This document shows, in pieces, positions 37,818 to 41,291 of a stretch of 41,291 nt of DNA (its first letter is position 1; each line of letters begins with the position of its first letter). The stretch lies in NCBI RefSeq assembly GCF_001315105.1, contig NZ_BAZR01000041.1:1-41291 (forward strand), in the 5' to 3' direction. The notes beneath the pieces are model-generated. The model saw only the letters and a list, made by a program, of their open reading frames with translations. It made no database searches and was not told the origin of the DNA. The DNA comes from Paenibacillus sp. JCM 10914. GTDB taxonomy: Bacteria; Bacillota; Bacilli; Paenibacillales; Paenibacillaceae. Position numbers and translations under genes: made by a program.

Positions 37818-38532
37818 TAAGCTGGCATTCATCCAAAAAATCGCAACCTTTGCCGTGTCTGATATGGCTAAGACCAAAATTCCTGCATCATTAATTATCG
37901 CTCAGGCTGCTCTTGAGAGCGCATGGGGAACATCCGGCTTGACGGTCAAGGGAAATAACTTATTCGGAATCAAAGGCAAGGGGACAGCCGGGAGTTGTAC
38001 GATGCCGACAACCGAGTACGTGAACGGAAAGGCTGTTAAAGTAAATGCAGCATTTCGCGCCTATAATAATTGGGGTGAGTCCATCGCAGATCATACCAAG
38101 CTGATTCTGAATGGCGTGAGTTGGAACAGAAATCTTTACAAGAAGGTTATCGGAGTAGATGGAAAGACAGCGGCGAGGGAGATCCAGCAAGCCGGTTATG
38201 CTACTGATCCGAAGTATGCTACTAAGCTTATAGCTCTTATGGATGAGTACAATTTATATCAATACGATACGGTAAAGGGGGATGCAGGAAAGGTGCCTGA
38301 TAAAAAAGAACGTGACATTAATGTGGTTAGTCCATGGGCGGCTTCGACCTGGGAAGAGATGACCAAGAACGGTTACTTTGACGGTACGATGCCGGGTGCG
38401 CCAATCACCAGAGAACAAGCAGCTGTATCCATGAACCGATTACGTAAGAACTTCCTGAAACTGATCGGTGGAAATACGGCCCGGATTGTGGAACTTGAAA
38501 AGCAACTGCAAGCAATCGAAGCAGAGAAATAA
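37810..38532 (+). CDS. Endolysin, GH73 glucosaminidase with SLH-like tail
   Basis: A 240-residue cell-wall hydrolase. Residues about 1-150 are a FlgJ/LytG-type N-acetylglucosaminidase (GH73): AAIALESAWGTSG region with Glu36 as catalytic acid, VKGNNLFGIKGKGTAG, WGESIADHTKLILNG and the closing YATDPKYATKLIALMDEYNL. After a linker a domain of about 50 residues resembles an SLH or lysin targeting module (SPWAASTWEEMTKNGYFDGT, TREQAAVSMNRL). A coiled end (RIVELEKQLQAIEAEK) completes it. No signal peptide is seen, so export needs the holin. ATG 37810 lies inside the holin gene. Confidence 0.88.
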   Translation: MSSKLAFIQKIATFAVSDMAKTKIPASLIIAQAALESAWGTSGLTVKGNNLFGIKGKGTAGSCTMPTTEYVNGKAVKVNAAFRAYNNWGESIADHTKLILNGVSWNRNLYKKVIGVDGKTAAREIQQAGYATDPKYATKLIALMDEYNLYQYDTVKGDAGKVPDKKERDINVVSPWAASTWEEMTKNGYFDGTMPGAPITREQAAVSMNRLRKNFLKLIGGNTARIVELEKQLQAIEAEK

Positions 38533-38536
38533 GCAA

Positions 38537-38575
38537 AAGAACCTACTAGCTATGTGCTGGTAGGTTCTTCTTTAT
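38537..38575. terminator. Strong terminator after lysis genes
   Basis: A 14-bp stem with one G-U pair joins 38537-38550 and 38556-38569 (AAGAACCTACTAGC facing GCTGGTAGGTTCTT), followed by CTTTAT on the plus strand. It ends the lysis operon, and on the other side it borders the stop of the lipoprotein gene, so it may be bidirectional. Confidence 0.85.
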
Positions 38576-38594
38576 CTCCATCTAATTGATCATC

Positions 38595-39503
38595 TTATAA
38601 CTTAAACTGTGCGTCAGTGCCGCCCATCGCCTTAAATGCATCTAACACATTTTGCAGAGCTTTCTTTTCTTGGGCTGTAACAGTCCGGTCTTGATATCTT
38701 TCTCCTTGTGATCGGATAACGGTTTTATTGGAATTAATAACTGCATTGATGATATCGTATAGTTCCCCTGTAACCAATGTGTCGTAATATTCCCAAACTC
38801 CCCCGACCTGGTTATCTCTATTTACTTCGCTGTAGCTCGGATTAACTGTGTATACTTGATCATCAACTCTCAGCGTGTAGTTATCTATAAACAACCAATT
38901 GTCGCCTGTGTACTGGAATCTAACATACAGGACGGGAATGTCACTTCCCTCAGCAGTAGCGAAAAACATGTTAAACCCGTTATCATTTATATACTGAGGG
39001 CTTGTTTTATCTTTGTATATTGTGGTTCCAGTTACTTCATCTGTGTTTTTTCTCATTGATGAACTTGCTTGTTCGCGCCTTGCTTTTTCTTCGGCAGCTA
39101 GTTTTTCAGCGGCTGCTTTCTCTTCTGCGGCCAACTTCTCAGTAGCAATCTTTTCTTCTGCTGCTTTCTTGTCGAGCTTGGTCTGAAGCTCGGTAACTAA
39201 TTCATTTATTTTTTTCTCTTCTTCAGATCCAGGGTGCTTTTTAGAAATCGTTTCATATGTTTTGGTTAGTTTCTTGATATCATCAGAAGCAAAATGCGAG
39301 TTAGCCTCTGCAAGAAGTTTATCAGGTCCGTTCTTGAAATCGTCTAATTGTTGTTTTAGTGAATCGTTTTCAATTTGAAGTTTTTCTAATGCTTCTTTTG
39401 TAGATGCAAGTTCTTCCTCGTTGGTTGCACTAGAGCTTGTCGAACTGCATCCAGCTAATACCCCTGTAATAGCGATTGCTGTGATTAATAATCGGAATTT
39501 CAT
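38595..39503 (-). CDS. Prophage-encoded lipoprotein
   Basis: A 302-residue protein on the opposite strand from the lytic genes. A signal peptide with lipobox GVLAGC gives Cys19 as lipidation site. A Ser-rich spacer, an Ala/Glu/Lys coiled coil (about 25-145, repeats of AAEEKAA), and a C-terminal beta-rich domain (FFATAEGSDIPVLYVRFQYT, DNYTLRVDDQVYTVNP) follow. The product would sit on the outer face of the membrane. Expression in the lysogen is likely from its orientation, so it is a typical lysogenic conversion gene or superinfection exclusion candidate. The ATG at 39501-39503 has GGGGGGAT upstream. Confidence 0.85.
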   Translation of the reverse strand: MKFRLLITAIAITGVLAGCSSTSSSATNEEELASTKEALEKLQIENDSLKQQLDDFKNGPDKLLAEANSHFASDDIKKLTKTYETISKKHPGSEEEKKINELVTELQTKLDKKAAEEKIATEKLAAEEKAAAEKLAAEEKARREQASSSMRKNTDEVTGTTIYKDKTSPQYINDNGFNMFFATAEGSDIPVLYVRFQYTGDNWLFIDNYTLRVDDQVYTVNPSYSEVNRDNQVGGVWEYYDTLVTGELYDIINAVINSNKTVIRSQGERYQDRTVTAQEKKALQNVLDAFKAMGGTDAQFKL

Positions 39504-39549
39504 GTCATCCCCCCATGACTAAAGTAATAAAGACAGTTTACCAAAGGTA

Positions 39550-39562
39550 GGTAACATTTACC
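39550..39562. promoter_or_regulatory. Palindrome in divergent promoter region
   Basis: GGTAACATTTACC is a perfect inverted repeat around CAT, located between the lipoprotein gene and the winged-helix gene. It may be an operator for the adjacent winged-helix protein. No function is shown. Confidence 0.4.
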
Positions 39563-39593
39563 ATGAATTACTTTTCTATTTTGATTTAAACCC

Positions 39594-39602
39594 TGATATA
39601 AT
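39594..39602 (+). promoter_or_regulatory. Extended -10 promoter
   Basis: TGATATAAT has a TG extension and a perfect TATAAT. It is 31 bases before the ATG at 39634, with a weak TTCTAT -35 17 bases upstream. Confidence 0.55.
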
Positions 39603-39633
39603 ACAAACATAAGTTCCCATCAGAGGTGATAAC

Positions 39634-39900
39634 ATGCTCCCGGATAAAGAAAGAAAACTCCATCGAATCCTACTTAACTACCCATCCCACCGCAAAGGCC
39701 GAATGCCTATCTTTAAACTGCTAGAAGCCAAAACAGGCCGCACACGAAGCGATATCATGCGCAGCCTGCAATATCTCGAGGACCATGATTACATCACATG
39801 GCCTGATAAGACCACCACACAGGGTATCATTGTATTACGTGACGATGCTGATCCTCGCCCCGTACAACCCGGTTTGCATAATCATTGGACCGATTATTAA
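39634..39900 (+). CDS. Winged-helix DNA-binding protein
   Basis: An 88-residue protein with a winged helix-turn-helix pattern: KERKLHRILLNYPSHRKGRM, then IFKLLEAKTGRTRSDIMRSL and the wing YLEDHDYITWPDKTTTQGII. The C-terminus is short, Pro- and His-rich. It likely regulates the accessory genes at this end. ATG 39634 lies behind AGAGGTGATAAC, 31 bases downstream of the extended -10 promoter. Its end overlaps the convergent gene by four bases. Confidence 0.75.
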   Translation: MLPDKERKLHRILLNYPSHRKGRMPIFKLLEAKTGRTRSDIMRSLQYLEDHDYITWPDKTTTQGIIVLRDDADPRPVQPGLHNHWTDY

Positions 39901-40307
39901 TACTTTTCCCACGTGTTCTCCGGTCCGTCCTTACTCTCGTATATGCTTACGTCCAGTCCAAGGTATTTACGCATGAGGACGGATGCCTCACCTGTCACAA
40001 AGGCCCATTGTAACTCCATATCCGATTCATACCCCCGGCACTTAAACTTAACGTGTATGTGATGTTCATAATTGGTTTGCTCATATACCTTCAAGCCCTT
40101 ATCCCAAAAATGCTTCTTTACAAATTTATGTTCTTCCCATGCCCGGCTGATTGCCAGTTTGACTGCATCGACATAAGGACCCGGCGTCCGCAGATGCTGC
40201 TCCATGTGGCGAGAGTCGCGCTCAAACGCTGCAATGACCATAGGCAATATGACTGAGCGTTTGACGTAATATCTATCCTCATGTGTGATGGCTTCCATAT
40301 AGCTCAT
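39897..40307 (-). CDS. Hypothetical protein
   Basis: A 136-residue protein of unknown function. ATG 40307 (minus strand) is chosen because GGAGGCG is just upstream; the longer frame to 40349 lacks a site. The sequence is alpha-rich at the start (EDRYYVKRSVILPMVIAAFE, KLAISRAWEEHKFVKKHFWD) and beta-rich at the end (YEHHIHVKFKCRGYESDMEL). It is convergent with the winged-helix gene (four-base overlap). Its own promoter carries a palindrome over the -35 box. Confidence 0.65.
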   Translation of the reverse strand: MSYMEAITHEDRYYVKRSVILPMVIAAFERDSRHMEQHLRTPGPYVDAVKLAISRAWEEHKFVKKHFWDKGLKVYEQTNYEHHIHVKFKCRGYESDMELQWAFVTGEASVLMRKYLGLDVSIYESKDGPENTWEKY

Positions 40308-40340
40308 ATTATGCGCCTCCAAAATAAGAACATATGTTTC

Positions 40341-40378
40341 ATAATACACTTGCGCAATTGTGAATACAAGTCTTGTAT
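40341..40378 (-). promoter_or_regulatory. Promoter with palindromic operator
   Basis: On the minus strand TTGTAT (complement of 40364-40369) and TATTAT (complement of 40341-40346) are separated by exactly 17 bp and read toward the gene at 39897-40307. The -35 box is half of a perfect 15-bp palindrome, ATACAAGTCTTGTAT (40364-40378), so a dimeric regulator could block it. Confidence 0.55.
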
Positions 40379-40513
40379 AGGATGATTGATCGTAGTAATA
40401 TTATTCCATACACATAATAGATGACAAGACGTGGAAACTTATTCGTTCATTTGTGAAGCGGTTACAAATACCGAGAGATGGAGGGAATGGAGTGAGAATT
40501 TAACAAAAGCTTG

Positions 40514-40545
40514 CCGAACAGTTATCACCGAACAATTTGTTCGGT
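40514..40545. promoter_or_regulatory. 19-bp palindrome with extra half-site
   Basis: ACCGAACAATTTGTTCGGT (40527-40545) is a perfect inverted repeat around one T, and a further half-site CCGAACA lies at 40514-40520. The half-sites match the CGAAC/GTTCG of Gram-positive LexA boxes, but the spacer is five bases, not four. No U-run follows on either strand. It is probably a protein-binding site, by LexA or a local regulator. Confidence 0.45.
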
Positions 40546-40566
40546 TAGACCCGGGGAGCGCGGAAT

Positions 40567-40791
40567 TTAATCCGCTGCTTGTTCATGGAATTCATAGATA
40601 TCTTCAATGCCACAGCCGAAGATTTTCATTGCTACATAGATGTCCTCTGGTTTCATAATCCTTTCCGTTGAACAAAAGTAGTCGATCATTCGCGGGGAAC
40701 GACCGGACATATAGGCATACTGTTCGTGGGTCCAACCACGAGAAGATATCAATACATGAAGCAAGCATCTCCCACGGGAGACACGTGGCAA
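40567..40791 (-). CDS. XRE-like regulator
   Basis: A 74-residue protein starting at TTG 40791 (minus strand) behind AAAGGAG with eight-base spacing; the longer frame upstream lacks a site. The helix-turn-helix is seen in LLHVLISSRGWTHEQYAYMS, GRSPRMIDYFCSTERIM and EDIYVAMKIFGCGIEDIYEF. It is probably a DNA-binding regulator that could use the palindromes to its left. It is divergent from the gene at 40895. Confidence 0.7.
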   Translation of the reverse strand: MPRVSRGRCLLHVLISSRGWTHEQYAYMSGRSPRMIDYFCSTERIMKPEDIYVAMKIFGCGIEDIYEFHEQAAD

Positions 40792-40894
40792 TGATGACGC
40801 TCCTTTCGAAATGTAGGTGCTGCTGAGTAGGTTAATATTACCATGATTATCTGATAGTTTAAACTTCTGATCCAGTGAAGGAGCTGCGAGACAT

Positions 40895-41104
40895 ATGAAA
40901 GTATACAAATTTAAGAGTCAGCAAATTCAATCACGAAAGGAAGCGCGAGAATTAATCAGTTCTAATTCGGATAAATTGATTTCTCCATGCTATGTTGATG
41001 TATATGCATCGGACAAGATATTTGAGTATTATGTAGAGGAATCAAATATAGTGGGATCTAAGACGCTTATTATAGAAAGAAAATACTTAAAAGCCTCGGA
41101 GTAA
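40895..41104 (+). CDS. Small hypothetical protein
   Basis: A 69-residue protein with ATG 40895, 11 bases after AAGGAG. It has a basic N-terminal helix (KVYKFKSQQIQSRKEARELI) and a beta-rich second half (CYVDVYASDKIFEYYVEESN). No domain is recognised. It is divergent from the XRE-like gene and ends at a strong terminator. It is the last gene inside the prophage. Confidence 0.55.
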   Translation: MKVYKFKSQQIQSRKEARELISSNSDKLISPCYVDVYASDKIFEYYVEESNIVGSKTLIIERKYLKASE

Positions 41105-41119
41105 TATATCCGAGGCTTT
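41090..41119. terminator. Terminator at prophage right end
   Basis: AAAGCCTCGG (41090-41099) pairs perfectly with CCGAGGCTTT (41110-41119) around GAGTAATATAT. It closes the gene at 40895 and may insulate the prophage from host transcription. Confidence 0.8.
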
Positions 41120-41156
41120 CACTTATTTATTGACCATTATCAAACATTGTTTTTAA

Positions 41157-41178
41157 TTTGGTCTACAATTGGTCTACA
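41157..41178. repeat. Right integrase arm-type repeats
   Basis: Two 11-bp units, TTTGGTCTACA and ATTGGTCTACA, match those at 114-135 with one mismatch in 22 bases. The same orientation at both ends fits arm sites on the two sides of the attachment core. The prophage-host junction should lie right of 41178. Confidence 0.6.
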
Positions 41179-41249
41179 ATTGAATCCTTTAGTCAAATAA
41201 TAATTGTCGATATTATTGGATAAAGGCATATGTACCAAGGGTTTTATGA

Positions 41250-41284
41250 AATAAAAATTCGGGTGCCCTTTTCAGAGCACCCTC
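41250..41284 (-). terminator. Likely host terminator at right edge
   Basis: On the minus strand GGGTGC (complement of 41277-41282) pairs with GCACCC (complement of 41261-41266), followed by GAATTTTTATTT. It would end a gene to the right of the window that reads toward the prophage, perhaps the first host gene. Confidence 0.5.
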
Positions 41285-41291
41285 ATGGGAG

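Noticed and set aside
40527..40545. Canonical LexA/DinR box
   Set aside because: The Gram-positive box has four bases between CGAAC and GTTCG; here there are five. It is recorded only as a look-alike.
40431..40658. Plus-strand reading frame of 75 codons (GTG start)
   Set aside because: Half of it is antisense to the better supported XRE-like gene, there is no ribosome binding site, and it covers the 19-bp palindrome.
1..41291. CRISPR array, insertion sequence or transposon
   Set aside because: No repeat-spacer pattern and no transposase-like protein or terminal inverted repeats were seen in any frame.

Overview
This 41.3-kb window is one complete or nearly complete temperate siphovirus genome, integrated as a prophage. 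No host gene can be recognised at either end. The integrase, the Rha/ORF6C antirepressor, the ArpU-type late regulator, the XkdX/XhlA proteins, the strong GGAGG-type ribosome binding sites and the frequent GTG/TTG starts point to a Gram-positive Bacillota host. A Paenibacillus-like host fits the small-gene repertoire best, but that is inference. Virion genes are of the HK97 type: HNH, TerS and TerL, portal, ClpP-like protease, HK97 capsid, gp6/gp16/gp10-like connectors and a long non-contractile tail. Short 11-bp repeats (TTTGGTCTACA type) at 103-135 and 41157-41178 look like integrase arm sites, so the prophage ends lie just outside them.

Layout: 0.1-2.8 kb is the lysogeny switch. Integrase and a self-cleaving S24 repressor face left; a Cro-like protein and early genes face right; three copies of an operator-like sequence lie around them. 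2.8-4.4 kb has the Rha antirepressor and small overlapping genes. 4.4-8.5 kb is a recombination cassette (SMC/RecF-like ATPase, RecT, PD-(D/E)XK nuclease, SSB, HNH-like protein). 8.5-11.6 kb is replication: an initiator with iterons inside its gene, a DnaC/DnaI-like loader, a RusA resolvase and a MazG-like protein. 11.6-16.2 kb is a dense run of small, mostly unknown genes, including a GreA-N-like coiled-coil protein and a DUF3850/ASCH protein. ArpU (16.46 kb) and a terminator close the early operon. 17-20.6 kb has small zinc-ribbon genes and a 469-bp intergenic region (18287-18755) full of strong stem-loops, including a perfect tRNA T-arm look-alike; this is the best candidate for an undescribed structured RNA. 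20.6-28 kb is packaging and head, 28-37 kb tail, 37-38.5 kb lysis. 38.6-41.1 kb is an accessory region with a lipoprotein and small DNA-binding proteins around palindromic operators.

How the genes work together: the S24 repressor probably binds the repeated operators and holds the rightward early promoter (2145-2173) off. On induction, one long rightward transcript would make the antirepressor, recombination and replication proteins, ending with ArpU, which would then switch on the late genes. Four genes carry evident single-base frameshifts (Rha N-terminus, nuclease C-terminus, ABA-sandwich protein twice, tape measure). The prophage is therefore either decaying or its sequence contains indel errors; reads would settle this.
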